Notes under the pieces: model-generated
The model's input: only the letters and a program-made list of their open reading frames with translations
Told to the model about the DNA's origin: nothing
Databases searched by the model: none
Shown here: piece by piece, positions 42,302 through 53,624 of the stretch
Layout: every line of letters starts with the position of its first letter
Position numbering within the stretch: position 1 is the first letter of the stretch
Translations under genes and position numbers: made by a program
Source: Albugo candida
Taxonomy: Eukaryota; Oomycota; Peronosporomycetes; Albuginales; Albuginaceae
DNA length: 64,000 bases
Reading direction: 5' to 3'
Assembly: GCA_905220665.1 (NCBI GenBank)
Contig: CAJNAR010000021.1
Span: 186,001-250,000 of the forward strand

Positions 42302-43345
42302 CTCCAAGTGTAATAACTTACATTTTAAAGGCTTTTAACGAAAGAAAGGCATAGATGCGAAGAGCCTTTAAGGATAAGTTCAGAATACTAATATAGCAAA
42401 ATAACTTATATTAATTACAATTATGGGCTGACACTTGACTGCAACTGAACAGCTACTTCATCTACTGACAATTCTTCAGCTTCATTTCCAAACATCTCGC
42501 TTGCATCCATAATGACGTGATGGGATCATTGAGAAGATGCGCTTGATGTCCATGAAATGTCGCTATCTGATTGCAGTCGATAATCCAAGCCGCTTGAGTT
42601 CCAACCCGGCACGAAGTCCCACTTCTCGTCGCTCTTCCAATTTCCAGTTGGAAGCTCATCCAGGTGCATTTGCAACATCTCCTTTCTGTACTCAGAATCC
42701 TTGAGCTTCACTTCCAGCATGTTCACTTGCATCCTCAATGACGTGATGAGGCCATTTTCGGGATGCATTTGGTATCCATGCGCTGTCGCTCCTTGTTCAC
42801 ATTCGTTGTTTCCATCTGCTTCGATTCCAGTTGCACCTCCTTCGATCGCATCTATTAATGCGAGAGGATTCTCCATATAATGCCTGAAGCTTTTTAAGCA
42901 GCGATCTTGACTTGACTGCCTCCGTTTTCAGCTCCATGTCTTCCTGCATTATACTCTTCATCTTCATTTCGTCCTCTTCGTGTTGTAATTGGTATAAGCG
43001 AATCGCCGAATTGCTCACCTTGTCCGTTTCCTCTGTTTAACACGTGTCTGCTTCATTTCATCCAGTTGTTTCTGTTCCATATAAACTTTCAAGTCTTGGA
43101 GCATGGACTTTTACTTGAGCAATTCCAGCTGAAGCTGCTTATGCTCATCCTTCATTTGCTCCAACTGCACCCCATCTTCTGCGTGGATCTTCAACGCCTC
43201 GTCCAGCTTCCTTTGACATATGACGTTGCGTGTTCGACTAAGTTCCAGTCGCTTGTTTCGTTCTTCTGCAACCGCCTTCAGTTTGCATACTTCACCTTTC
43301 ACAACTTGAAGCTGATTCGTTCTTTCAACCAATGCGCGTGACAAC
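42302..43345 (-). pseudogene. Coiled-coil gene, duplicated copy 2 (broken)
   Basis: Second copy of the 33750-34822 segment. Compared with copy 1 it has a stop right after the QLQLELLK heptads (TAA at 43111-43113), lost bases in the DEMKQTRV region, and a deletion of the ETFVSTGVQTAETD part. In the tail, the 2-nt difference at GGTGCAACTGG removes the donor that copy 1 may use, and the frame instead reads straight through into ATAHGYQMHPENGLI. A further shift changes the last 20 residues. The 5' end stops at SRALVERTNQLQ, where homology ends, so there is no start exon or promoter. It is a truncated duplicate that is not translatable as a whole. Confidence 0.8.
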
Positions 43346-44773
43346 CGAAGCGCAAAACTGACTTGAAGTTGTATGTAATGGTGTTGCTGGAATCCTGCTT
43401 ATCTTGATACAGTCAATATCGAGCTGGAAGCTTTAGTGGTATAAAACGCGATGCCGGGGAAGACGGTAGGTACAACCGAAGAGGAGATTTGTGGTCGATG
43501 ACTACGTGGCCCTATCAAGCTTCATGAGGATCAAGTAAACAGTAGCATATATACACAATCACTACGCTTTCTACCGCGTACTTCACGGCAATCTGTACCC
43601 CATCTTGACATCTGATCATCGTACGACCAAAAGTGAGAGTGTCAAGGAGTTTGATACATCGTATACGATGTCGATGGGACGTGTATGTTGCTGTCTTGCA
43701 TCTATTCTCCAGCAAATCTCCATATAAAGCGTCATCCGATCAGCTTATTAAGCTTTTATTGAAAAAATTCGCTACTATGCGTGTCAGTCTAGACGGGAAC
43801 AATCCGTAAAAATTGCACCACAAGATCGACGATACTACCTGCTTGAGTGACAGAAAGCATGGAATGGAGAAAAGGAATCCAGGAAAGCGTGGCTCTGCTT
43901 ATTGTATCATTATAGTTTCATTGGAAATAGAAGTCAGTTGCAACAGCGGACTTGTATACAGCACGCAAAGAAGAAATGCCAAAGTTTGCGAATGGCTAGT
44001 ATCCTTGACCAATTCATCCAGTCCAGCACGCCATTCTCCTGACAATAGATTGTCGTGGTCAGTCGGATAAACGACAAGTATACTCCAGCCTCGACGAATA
44101 CATTGAGAAACGTTTCCACCACCTCCGAAACGAGACATTGGGATCACAGAGGTACGCTACTTCCATAACCACTTTGTCGAGAGTGTTTTTTATCACGCTT
44201 TCTGCTGTACATGTGGCTGTGTCATACAAGTATTGTTTCTTTTTATGAAACCAGCCAGTGATCCCTATAGAATGGCCAATTTGTGCACAGGTTCATGTCG
44301 TCTGTAATCTATCGGTAGAGTTGCGGCATACGTAAAGACCATCGGCCACTACCTTTCAATTATATATGATAGAGGTGAAGTGATATCATGCATGTATCTA
44401 TAGATAAATACACTCAAGCGATCTTTACGATTCTATGTCATCGCCAGTTATTAGCACAACAAAGTGCGCAACCTGCGCAAGTCAGTTTATGAAATAGGAC
44501 AATTCTCAGCGCTGCAAAACTATGTAAACGTCAAAATGTGTGACTTATTGAGATCTATAGTCGTGTGACGGCATAGTGCTTCCTAAATTCGGTAGACATG
44601 CACATACCCATTCGTGAACTTCCTATACAGGATAGTCTACATGTTGTTGCTGAGTACCACGCTTGTTGGACGGGAAGGGCACTGATAAAGAATTCTTCCG
44701 CTACAAGCTCTCTAATATGTAGCGCATATTCAGTAAATGCGCGCTCTTATTCGCGCCCTCTCTGTAGTGTATC
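43346..44773. other. Mostly non-coding region upstream of ATR, weak minus-strand coding signal
   Basis: On the minus strand at about 43934-44260 a stretch reads QYLYDTATCTAESVIKNTLD and, after a possible 38-nt intron, VVETFLNVFVEAGVYLSFIR. It looks coding, but no start or family is found. The remainder, including about 500 bp before the ATR ATG, shows nothing identifiable. Confidence 0.35.
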
Positions 44774-47700
44774 ATGCCGCTGCAAACGGATATCGACTCA
44801 TTGGTTCAGCTACTTGAACAGCATAAAAATTCGCATGAAGAACGAAAACCAAGATTGACATCCCATGCAGCATATATAGCACACCAAGTTGAAAATCCCT
44901 CCGCTTTATTGCTCGAAGGTTGTGGAACTATACTCAGGAAACTACAAAGCATACTTCCCAACATGTTGAAGTTAATTTCCTCTATCGATCCGGAAGTAGC
45001 ACCAAAAATTTTACGACATCTCTGTAAACTATTTATGATGGCACTTGACGAGAATACTTGCCCTCACATCCACCTCGCATTCATAACTCCGTCCTACAAA
45101 ACAGCAAGATCTGATGAGTTGGAAGGAGATCAAGAAAGCTCTGTTCAATTATCGGGCTTTGGCACTTTATATCTCTATCTAGTCTCGTTCTACTGCAACC
45201 ACACGTACCGACAAGTACGTGGTGATTTACTTGCAGTATTGGAGGAATTCGGAATGATATTACAGCAATACGATCCAGCTGCTTTGGCTCACATTCTTGA
45301 TGATACGCTAATGAATATCCAACAATGCTTGTTACAAGAGAAGGAACAGGTAAGGCGTGGAAAATGTGTCTTATATCCAACCACGGCAATACATATGTTT
45401 CGTACCGCCGATGGTGCGCTGAGTCAAAATAACAAAAAACATATTCTATGTGGATGCGACATCAGCGGGAACATGGAAGAAAAAAGGTCACGGGCAAGAC
45501 AGCTAGAGCAACTTTTACCATCCATAAAGTTTGCACCCGACGAAAAAGAATCAGAATCACGAGAGTTATGGGAAGCTTACGCGATCACATTGATAAAAAA
45601 TCATCCAACAGTACTATCTTGTGGTAATATCAACAAACGATATGTCTTTGAGACTATCAAAAGAGTGTATTGTTTTGAGCAAAAAAAGCTTGGCAATCGG
45701 AGGGTTTACGAAACAACATTGAACTTGTTATACGCTGTTTTCAGTGAATTTGTATCATCAGATCAAGCGCTTATAGAGTTTGGATGCTTTTATTTTGGCA
45801 CCATTGATTGGAAACACAATGTGGATTATGGAATTACCACACACGTAGCCATTATAACTCAATTAGAACGAAATAGTTGCAATCATTCTGTGAGCCACTT
45901 TATATGGAAATCATTCGACAAATGGTTACTGGAAATGATCGAAAGTGACTTTTTCAAGGAGCCACAGTACCAGGAAACGGCAAAAACATGGATCCGCGTG
46001 AGCATAATGTTCTTGCAGCAATACATAGACTCGAATGGACCCCTGTCTTCAATTGCAAAATATAGATTCACGACTATGTTGGATATCATTCGACCCAGGC
46101 TGGACAGTGATGAAGAGTTCTTTCACGAGATCGCACGCATCCTTCATCGAACATTTGGAGAGGACAGCACACTTTTAGCCAAATTCATGCGCATTCTGAA
46201 CACGAGTCTTGCAATCAGTGCGATTGAGTCAAGAAAACGCAAGCGACAGTTAGTCAAAGAACGTGAAAAAATGTACACACTTTCACCAACTGAACAAAAT
46301 TCAAGCCAAATACATCTCCAATTGGCGAAATGGTTTCTGACTCAGCCTGATCAGGGCTCACACAACGCAAGAAATGCGGACGATACATTTCTAGAAGCCT
46401 TTCGATTACTTGGGCCACTTTGCTGGTCACGAGCTGCGAATTCTTTCCCGGAAACAGAATCAGTCCGAGCATTAATTCTAGACCGCTTTGACAGAGCGAC
46501 AATCGACCTCTCTAGTGATATCACCGAGAAAAGATTCCGTCTTGTGCTGATGAATCTGACTCTTCTTCTGTTCCTAGTCGACGACATGCAGCTGCAATCG
46601 CGTGCAAATATGTACAGCACGATATTATCGCTGATACAAACCAGAAAAAGACTTGATCGTGGATACTCAATCGGCACCACATGGAAGGCTATGTGCGAAC
46701 TGGCGCAGATTTTGCAAAATCTGCCAAAGGGTGAGATACCATCAATGCCTGCAACTTGCACCACCTATTTACTATTACCATATCTCGTCTGGATGCGATC
46801 GAAACCGCTACGAAGCTTGATATCAGAAAAGTGGGAAGACAGCATACCTCTCAGGGTCTCATGTGGTGGCTGGTCTTTGATATCAGAGTTGAATGTTCAA
46901 TTCGAGAGCATTCTCTACAGTCCGCTTCTTATCATATTTCTTGCACGAGAAGGTGTGGCTTCCGCTGAAGAAGTCGCAGAATATCTCTTGGAACGTATAC
47001 GATTACTTATGCGTGAGAATGGAAAATTGACTCCCGAATTACAAACAGTATTATGCAAGACAGTCTGCGCGGTCGTCTGTTTGACGTATTCAACCAAATA
47101 CGACACAAAACAAAGCACTACGGCTGGTGTGATGAGGAGGAGTGGCTGCATACTTTGCCACTCGAATGAAAATTCTCGACTAAACTTTTCCAACTACCAA
47201 GTTTTCATCACTTTGATAAAAGACGAGGATCAGAAGAAAAGCACTGAGGCTATCATGGCCAGAACGGAGCTTTTGTGTACAATTTTAAGGCATTTGGAAA
47301 CGTCATTTATGAGCACAGATGACTTGATTATTATTATCAACGATTTTTTGCTTGGTTTGTCATGCGAACATAAAGCCGCTCACCGACTTATTATCGCAAG
47401 TATTGGGCTATTACCACAATGTTTGACACTCTTGGATTCGGTATCGATGTCCATTCACCGGGAAGGATTTGGTCCGGAAGTTGTTTCCCTGTTTCGAGAT
47501 TTGTTGAAAAGTATGGAGAATGAAAATGATCAATCAAGACTCCATTTGGTAGTGCGATCCATAGGAGCGATCTGTCGAAATTGTGACAAGTCCAATCAAG
47601 CACAAATGGAACTACTACTGCTGTTGATGATTCAGCTTGTCATTTTTTGGAGCTATCATCAATGGAGGCCACAAGTCGCTGCGATATTTTACAATGCGAT

Positions 47701-50700
47701 CAAACGGATCGAAAATCATCACAAATTATCGTGGAGACGACTTTGCAGGAATTTCCCACAGCAGATCTATGTCCCATTGATTGGAAAATTGCTCAAATAT
47801 AAAACTGTTTGCGATTTCTTGCACACATTTCTGAATGACAGCGTTGATCCACGCACATTCTTGCTCGCGAGTGCGCCTCACACGCTGCCAAAATATGTCG
47901 CTGAACAAGATGAAGAGCGTTTACATCTATTTCAACTCGCCTTGAATGAGCTTCAAGGCACGAAACTTGGCAGCGGAGAATCAGAGGATTCGAATCAAAG
48001 CGATGTATCGTCCATTTCCGATATTATTCTGGCTCAAATCGAGCATATTTTCAAAGAGCTCATTATGCAGCATATAGAGCACGGTGACATTGGCGTCGAA
48101 GGCACAGCATGGGAATTCTTATTCCGATATTTGCCTCCGAAAACGACAATTCGTGACGTCATTTTCCATTCACCGATCCGAGTGATGAACTTATTGGTGT
48201 GGGAATTGGGAGGAGAACGATTCGAGACAGCCAGACGCGCATTTACCCAAACGCTGAGTTACATGTACCAGGACGGAAGTGGTGAAGAAAGTGAAAGTAT
48301 TCCAAAAGACGACACCGATCAAGTATTCTATCCAATTTCAAGACATTATTTCTTAGCTGTCATGACGGTTCTCAGCACCAAAATTAAGACCAAAGATTGT
48401 TTGAATGAATTTGGATCAAGCACCCGACTACGTGCAGTTACCTGTGTCGGCCGATTGCTGGAATGCCTCCTTCTCGATAAGCGTGGCTCAAAAACTGCTT
48501 TGTATGGAAGAACGAGAGGTCAGTTTGTCGATCCATTCGTACCGAAAATTATGGCAACTCTGAAAATCTTATGGATTGACGACGATATAAAGTTGAAAGA
48601 GAATGGAATACGCGCTTGGAGTACGTTTGTACAACTGCTTTCGGATAAAGCTTTAGGCTCCAACATTCTAGCGATTCTCGTCAGCACGTTGCCGTATCTC
48701 GGTATTCAGCCAGCGCATAGCAGCGATACGACGTCGTCTACGAAGAAGGATCAACCTGAGCACGAACAAAGCATCAAGGGAATCGTCGTTGAGCTGTTAG
48801 AGTACATATTTGTTGAGAAAAGAAGCGAGTTACGTAAATCTTTCCCACGTGTGCCACTACTTCCCAAAATCCCGGAATTAAGCAATGTCCATGCGGTCCT
48901 TGAGGAAGAAATGGGCGATTGCTATTCGAGACCGATTGAAGAATTGATATCCGATCTCATTGAAATTCTCAGACATTGGGACAGCACCGTTCGCGAGCTT
49001 GCTCTCAAGCAAGTGTACCAATGCTTCATCCATCGCCAAAACGATGTGCAGGGACTGATACAAAGCGACTTTGACCCGTTCATACATGGGACGATTGCTG
49101 AGCTGATGGCGACCATATTGAGACTCACAAAGACGGAAATCAAAACAGAGAATAAGCTTCTTTGCGCAATGTGCCTGGGAGCAATTGGAGCCATTGACGC
49201 AGCTCACATGCCAATTCATATGAGTTCCAGTCTTACTTCTGCAAGCAAACAAACAGGAGAGTACACAACAAAGGAATTAGCATGTGTGTTGATCGAATCT
49301 CTTCTCGTGGATGAACTTCGTGCGGCACCTGACAGCACAGATTCTTTGGCATTTGCGATACAAGAACTGCTTCGTTTCCTGGGGGAACTCACTACCGACC
49401 CAGACGTTCAAAGCTCGAACCAGTCTGGCGAGAAAGGAGACTTACCTGGATGGATGAAGGATCGATTTGAAAGCAGAAATGTCTTACAATACATCGAGCC
49501 GTATTGGTCGACAGGCTACACGCTCTCACTCTCGTCGGACAACAACGGTCAAGCTCCCGCAGAGTATGACCAAAACTCTACGTTGTACGAAAGATGCGGG
49601 AAAACATACGAGGATTGGATCGCGGAATGGTGTAAACGACTGATTCATTTATCTCAGCCACCAGAACAAAAGATATTCTGGGCATCTACAGCAGCTGTAT
49701 CGAGTTGTCCCCAAGTCGCACGGTTTCTACTTCCGTATTTGATACAGAATGTCCTGCGCACTGGAAACTCCCAAGTGTATCAAGAAGTGAAGAGAGAGAT
49801 TTTGTCGGTCATCACAAATCGGAATCAGTACAATGAGACCATTTTCACCTCATCTGCACACGCGGAGATTGGAGGTGTTATTTCTCAGAGTCAGTACGAG
49901 GACACGTATCCCAATTACGCTTTGGAAACACACAATGACAATCATAGTCGTCATCATCAGTGTGCTCAAACTTTGTTTTCCACTTTGGATGAGCTGAATG
50001 ATTGGGTATGGGCACAAGAGAAGAAGCGAAATCTCACGAATGGCTCAAACAATACAACAAATGGACTGTCAGAACTCGACGATCAAGAGAAAGAAAACTT
50101 GGAAGAATTCCTGAAGGATATCCCCAGCCGTTTATTATCGAATGCAGCCTACTCCATCCGAGCATTTGCCAGAGCAGTTCAGTACTTTGAGATTCATTTG
50201 CGTCAACAGAGTAATTCTTTGGAATGTCAGTATGCAAACACACTCGATCCATCTCCGGTGCCTTTATCAGTGATCATGAGCAATATCTCACACGTGCAAT
50301 TGCTTTACAGCAGTGTCAATGAGACAGATGCTCTTGTTGGCTTGGCAACAATCCGAAGGAAAAATCGAGCGGAATCCGGCGAGGATCAAAGTAATATGAT
50401 CGTACAAAGTATCAAGCTGACCGATCTCTTGTATAAAATCGTGGATTACGAGCAATTGGCTCAATGGGAGGATGCCTTAGTCTGCTACGAGCAAGCATTG
50501 CAACAGATTCATGCACTACCAACTCAATTTGGAATTCACAACGTATCCGAATCACATCATGGAGATCAATGGAACGGTGAGGTCAAAACACTTCGCGAAA
50601 AGCTGTACGTCGGCACTGTTCGCTGCCTGATCCAACTAGGGCGTTTGGAAAGTGCTCTCCAGCAGATAAATGGTATTGTCAGCACCGAACCAAGCTTTAT

Positions 50701-53557
50701 GGAAAGCCTTCATCAGCACGCTTTGGAGTGCACATGGAGATTATCGCGCTGGGAATTGCTATCGGACCTCCTTCAATCCGACAAGACGAATTTCTCGACG
50801 GAGAATAACAGCGTCGCTCAGGATCCTTCTCAACAGCTTTGGTCCTTCCCTTTTTTTTCCAGGCAAAAGGATGTAAATGGAGATACATCACATATCAAAT
50901 TCGTTCGCGTGTTGCACAATCTTCATACGAAAGACGCCAAAGCATTGTCAACGAATCTGAGGACCGCTCGACTTGAGATTATGGGTCCATTGGCTGCTGC
51001 GCTTGGGGAATCCTACCAGAGAGCGTACCCTATGCTTCATCGCCTTCATTTCTTGCATGAAGTCGAACAAGGTTTCGCTGCGCTTTTAAAAGTATACGAC
51101 GTCTCTGACGAGAGTCAGCGAGCGGATGTATGGAAACGTCATTGTAATTGGGAATCCAGGTACGCTCTTATCGCGAATTCCCTTCGATTCCGAGATCCGA
51201 TTCTTGCGTTACGAAGAGTTTTAGCGACCAAAGCCGATCTTCTGACCGATCTCTCATCCAATTGGCTTCAATACGCCAAAGTTGCTCGAAAAGAAGGATT
51301 CATTCGGACAGCTACAAATGCTGTTATGCACGCAGATCTGTTGTGTAATCCTTCCGCATCTATGGAGCAGGCCAAGCTTCTCATACAACAAAATCGAATG
51401 TACGAAGCATTGCAAACCATTGAACCGGTGGAAATCGACACATCAAAATTAGAGTTTGATGCGGAGCATTCAGCTTTGAATGCAAAACGTCTTCTTTTGG
51501 CCACCAATTGGATGCAACAATTCGGTCTACGTCAGGGAAAGCAAATCATTGAACGGTATCGCGCCGTTATTCGCTTGAATCCAACGTGCGAGAAAGGATA
51601 TTTCCATCTGGCAAAATATTTTGAGTATCTGTTAGCGACAGCGTATCCAAGCCTCCATTCGAATGAAGAACGCGCCAACGACACATCGCTGAGTATCGCA
51701 CCAGACAGTGGCTTTCACCAGCTACTGATCAATCTGATGCGAAATTACATCTCCACGCTCAAACACGGGACAAAGTATGTGTATCAAGCCTTACCCAGAC
51801 TCCTCACTCTCTGGTTCGAATATGGAGAGCTCTTACACGCGGGAGCTTTGAGAAAAAACAAGACAATGCGTCAAATGGAATACGCAGGAGTACGAGAAAA
51901 CAATTGGAGTAGTATTGTGCTGTCGGATATCGCACAGCTGATAGAGGAAGCGATGGAAATCCTACCTGTTTATGTGTGGCTTGTAGGCTTTCCTCAGGTT
52001 TTGTCGCGCATATGTCATCCAAACCCCCAAGTCGTCGAAGGAGTCAAGCAGATCATTATCAAAGTTTTAACGCATTATCCCGCGCAATCCATGTGGCCAA
52101 TTGTTGGTTTATCACGATCACTCAATGCACAACGGCGAAATCGATCGCGCGAGACCATCGCATACGCTCAGCGGATTTTCGTGGCTCGAGAGGATCAAGA
52201 CAATGCTACCAGTTTCTCTGAAGTCATGCGCTTGGCCGAAGAGCTGATATCACTAGCTGCTCACGATCCAAAAAACCAGCGAAAAATGCATATCCGACTG
52301 AGTCGTATGCGCACCAAAGTCTTACTACCAATTCAAGCCAATCTGACAGTGTCGTTCCCACACTCAACGCATTGGGATCCACCAAGCGAACGACATGTAT
52401 ACATCAACACATTTGCTGATAAAGCTGATGTATTGATGACAAAGGAGAAGCCGAAACGTATTGAGATGTTGGCCAGTGATGGAAAGTATTATCCATTTCT
52501 ATGCAAGCGCGAGAAGACAGGCGATCTCCGAAAAGATGCGCGAATGATGGAATTTAACAATATGATCAATAAATTCTTACAAAAGGATACCGATGCCAGG
52601 AAACGTAAACTTCGTCTTCGAACGTATGCGGTGGTTTGTTTGAATGAAGAAAGCGGCTTGATGGAATGGGTACAGCAAACCCGAGCGATGCGTCAGCTAA
52701 TCGGTCAAATTCATAAGACAGAACTCGGATTCATACAGCCATTTCGATTGACCCATGAGATCAGAGATCAGTTTCTTGCGATGCAGAAAAAATACGCCCA
52801 AGACACGAAATTGATGGCTGCTTACTTTCAACAGAAGATACTGACATTGCCAGTCTTCAAGCCTCGCTTCCACCAGTGGTTTCATAACAATTTCAGTGAT
52901 CCTACAGCGTGGTTTGAGGCTCGTTCGACATTTACGCGCTCTACGGCGGTATGGTCGATGGTGGGACATATCATCGGTCTTGGAGATCGTCATGGTGAGA
53001 ATATACTGATCGATTGTACGAATGGAGAATGTGTTCATGTGGATTTCGACTGTTTATTCGACAAAGGTTTGAAGCTTGCAAAACCTGAAATTGTTCCATT
53101 TCGATTGACACCAAATATGATTGACGCGTTTGGGATCACCGGCTACGAAGGCGTGTTCCGATGTGTGAGTGAGATCATCATGCGACTACTTCGCAACAAC
53201 AGAGATGCTTTGAAGAATGTTTTAGAATCGTTCATTCATGATCCTTTGGTGGAATGGGGACGGAGGGGGAAAGGAGTACAAGGAAGCATGTCTTCGACCA
53301 CAATCCCGGAAATCTCGAGTGAACGAAGCAAAGAGGAAACGCGTATCATCTTGAAGACCATTGATGACCGACTTCGAGGAATTTATAATCTTGGAGATGC
53401 AATTCGACCTCTGGTGTCACCTTCACAGCGTCGTATGCTTCCAGAAAATGAAGGGTTCCCACTCTCTGTTCCAGGGCAAGTCAACAAGCTCATCCAGGAG
53501 GCTACCTCGACCGAGAATCTGGCACAAATGTATATTGGATGGATGCCTTTTTTATGA
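44774..53557 (+). CDS. ATR: ATR (Mec1/Rad3-type) checkpoint PI3K-like kinase
   Basis: A single open frame of 2,927 aa, near the family's usual 2,400-2,700. Most of it is HEAT repeats; a mid-protein segment LLCAMCLGAIGAIDAAHM matches the conserved ATR region (CLGELGAID). The FAT domain precedes the kinase. The kinase has KPKRIEMLASDGKYYPFLCK, the catalytic loop GLGDRHGENIL (~2736-2746), the metal motif as DFD (VHVDFDCLFDKG), then PEIVPFRLTPNMIDAFGITG and ALKNVLESFIHDPLVEW. The FATC ends NLAQMYIGWMPFL, close to ATR's CQMYLGWTPYM and unlike ATM or TOR endings. ATR with ATRIP senses RPA-coated ssDNA and phosphorylates CHK1. No frame-breaking intron exists; an in-frame intron after a GGTAAGG near 45350 cannot be excluded. 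It converges with HMCES 67 bp away. Confidence 0.93.
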   Translation: MPLQTDIDSLVQLLEQHKNSHEERKPRLTSHAAYIAHQVENPSALLLEGCGTILRKLQSILPNMLKLISSIDPEVAPKILRHLCKLFMMALDENTCPHIHLAFITPSYKTARSDELEGDQESSVQLSGFGTLYLYLVSFYCNHTYRQVRGDLLAVLEEFGMILQQYDPAALAHILDDTLMNIQQCLLQEKEQVRRGKCVLYPTTAIHMFRTADGALSQNNKKHILCGCDISGNMEEKRSRARQLEQLLPSIKFAPDEKESESRELWEAYAITLIKNHPTVLSCGNINKRYVFETIKRVYCFEQKKLGNRRVYETTLNLLYAVFSEFVSSDQALIEFGCFYFGTIDWKHNVDYGITTHVAIITQLERNSCNHSVSHFIWKSFDKWLLEMIESDFFKEPQYQETAKTWIRVSIMFLQQYIDSNGPLSSIAKYRFTTMLDIIRPRLDSDEEFFHEIARILHRTFGEDSTLLAKFMRILNTSLAISAIESRKRKRQLVKEREKMYTLSPTEQNSSQIHLQLAKWFLTQPDQGSHNARNADDTFLEAFRLLGPLCWSRAANSFPETESVRALILDRFDRATIDLSSDITEKRFRLVLMNLTLLLFLVDDMQLQSRANMYSTILSLIQTRKRLDRGYSIGTTWKAMCELAQILQNLPKGEIPSMPATCTTYLLLPYLVWMRSKPLRSLISEKWEDSIPLRVSCGGWSLISELNVQFESILYSPLLIIFLAREGVASAEEVAEYLLERIRLLMRENGKLTPELQTVLCKTVCAVVCLTYSTKYDTKQSTTAGVMRRSGCILCHSNENSRLNFSNYQVFITLIKDEDQKKSTEAIMARTELLCTILRHLETSFMSTDDLIIIINDFLLGLSCEHKAAHRLIIASIGLLPQCLTLLDSVSMSIHREGFGPEVVSLFRDLLKSMENENDQSRLHLVVRSIGAICRNCDKSNQAQMELLLLLMIQLVIFWSYHQWRPQVAAIFYNAIKRIENHHKLSWRRLCRNFPQQIYVPLIGKLLKYKTVCDFLHTFLNDSVDPRTFLLASAPHTLPKYVAEQDEERLHLFQLALNELQGTKLGSGESEDSNQSDVSSISDIILAQIEHIFKELIMQHIEHGDIGVEGTAWEFLFRYLPPKTTIRDVIFHSPIRVMNLLVWELGGERFETARRAFTQTLSYMYQDGSGEESESIPKDDTDQVFYPISRHYFLAVMTVLSTKIKTKDCLNEFGSSTRLRAVTCVGRLLECLLLDKRGSKTALYGRTRGQFVDPFVPKIMATLKILWIDDDIKLKENGIRAWSTFVQLLSDKALGSNILAILVSTLPYLGIQPAHSSDTTSSTKKDQPEHEQSIKGIVVELLEYIFVEKRSELRKSFPRVPLLPKIPELSNVHAVLEEEMGDCYSRPIEELISDLIEILRHWDSTVRELALKQVYQCFIHRQNDVQGLIQSDFDPFIHGTIAELMATILRLTKTEIKTENKLLCAMCLGAIGAIDAAHMPIHMSSSLTSASKQTGEYTTKELACVLIESLLVDELRAAPDSTDSLAFAIQELLRFLGELTTDPDVQSSNQSGEKGDLPGWMKDRFESRNVLQYIEPYWSTGYTLSLSSDNNGQAPAEYDQNSTLYERCGKTYEDWIAEWCKRLIHLSQPPEQKIFWASTAAVSSCPQVARFLLPYLIQNVLRTGNSQVYQEVKREILSVITNRNQYNETIFTSSAHAEIGGVISQSQYEDTYPNYALETHNDNHSRHHQCAQTLFSTLDELNDWVWAQEKKRNLTNGSNNTTNGLSELDDQEKENLEEFLKDIPSRLLSNAAYSIRAFARAVQYFEIHLRQQSNSLECQYANTLDPSPVPLSVIMSNISHVQLLYSSVNETDALVGLATIRRKNRAESGEDQSNMIVQSIKLTDLLYKIVDYEQLAQWEDALVCYEQALQQIHALPTQFGIHNVSESHHGDQWNGEVKTLREKLYVGTVRCLIQLGRLESALQQINGIVSTEPSFMESLHQHALECTWRLSRWELLSDLLQSDKTNFSTENNSVAQDPSQQLWSFPFFSRQKDVNGDTSHIKFVRVLHNLHTKDAKALSTNLRTARLEIMGPLAAALGESYQRAYPMLHRLHFLHEVEQGFAALLKVYDVSDESQRADVWKRHCNWESRYALIANSLRFRDPILALRRVLATKADLLTDLSSNWLQYAKVARKEGFIRTATNAVMHADLLCNPSASMEQAKLLIQQNRMYEALQTIEPVEIDTSKLEFDAEHSALNAKRLLLATNWMQQFGLRQGKQIIERYRAVIRLNPTCEKGYFHLAKYFEYLLATAYPSLHSNEERANDTSLSIAPDSGFHQLLINLMRNYISTLKHGTKYVYQALPRLLTLWFEYGELLHAGALRKNKTMRQMEYAGVRENNWSSIVLSDIAQLIEEAMEILPVYVWLVGFPQVLSRICHPNPQVVEGVKQIIIKVLTHYPAQSMWPIVGLSRSLNAQRRNRSRETIAYAQRIFVAREDQDNATSFSEVMRLAEELISLAAHDPKNQRKMHIRLSRMRTKVLLPIQANLTVSFPHSTHWDPPSERHVYINTFADKADVLMTKEKPKRIEMLASDGKYYPFLCKREKTGDLRKDARMMEFNNMINKFLQKDTDARKRKLRLRTYAVVCLNEESGLMEWVQQTRAMRQLIGQIHKTELGFIQPFRLTHEIRDQFLAMQKKYAQDTKLMAAYFQQKILTLPVFKPRFHQWFHNNFSDPTAWFEARSTFTRSTAVWSMVGHIIGLGDRHGENILIDCTNGECVHVDFDCLFDKGLKLAKPEIVPFRLTPNMIDAFGITGYEGVFRCVSEIIMRLLRNNRDALKNVLESFIHDPLVEWGRRGKGVQGSMSSTTIPEISSERSKEETRIILKTIDDRLRGIYNLGDAIRPLVSPSQRRMLPENEGFPLSVPGQVNKLIQEATSTENLAQMYIGWMPFL

Positions 53558-53624
53558 TAATGTCATCGACGTCGACTGCGTGTTGAATGCATTTACTATA
53601 CCCGAATTTTGATCAAAGTATTTC

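Noticed and set aside
44774..53557. Assignment as TOR, ATM or TRRAP
   Set aside because: The FATC ending QMYIGWMPFL and the DPLVEW segment match ATR; TRRAP would lack the catalytic GDRHxxN loop.
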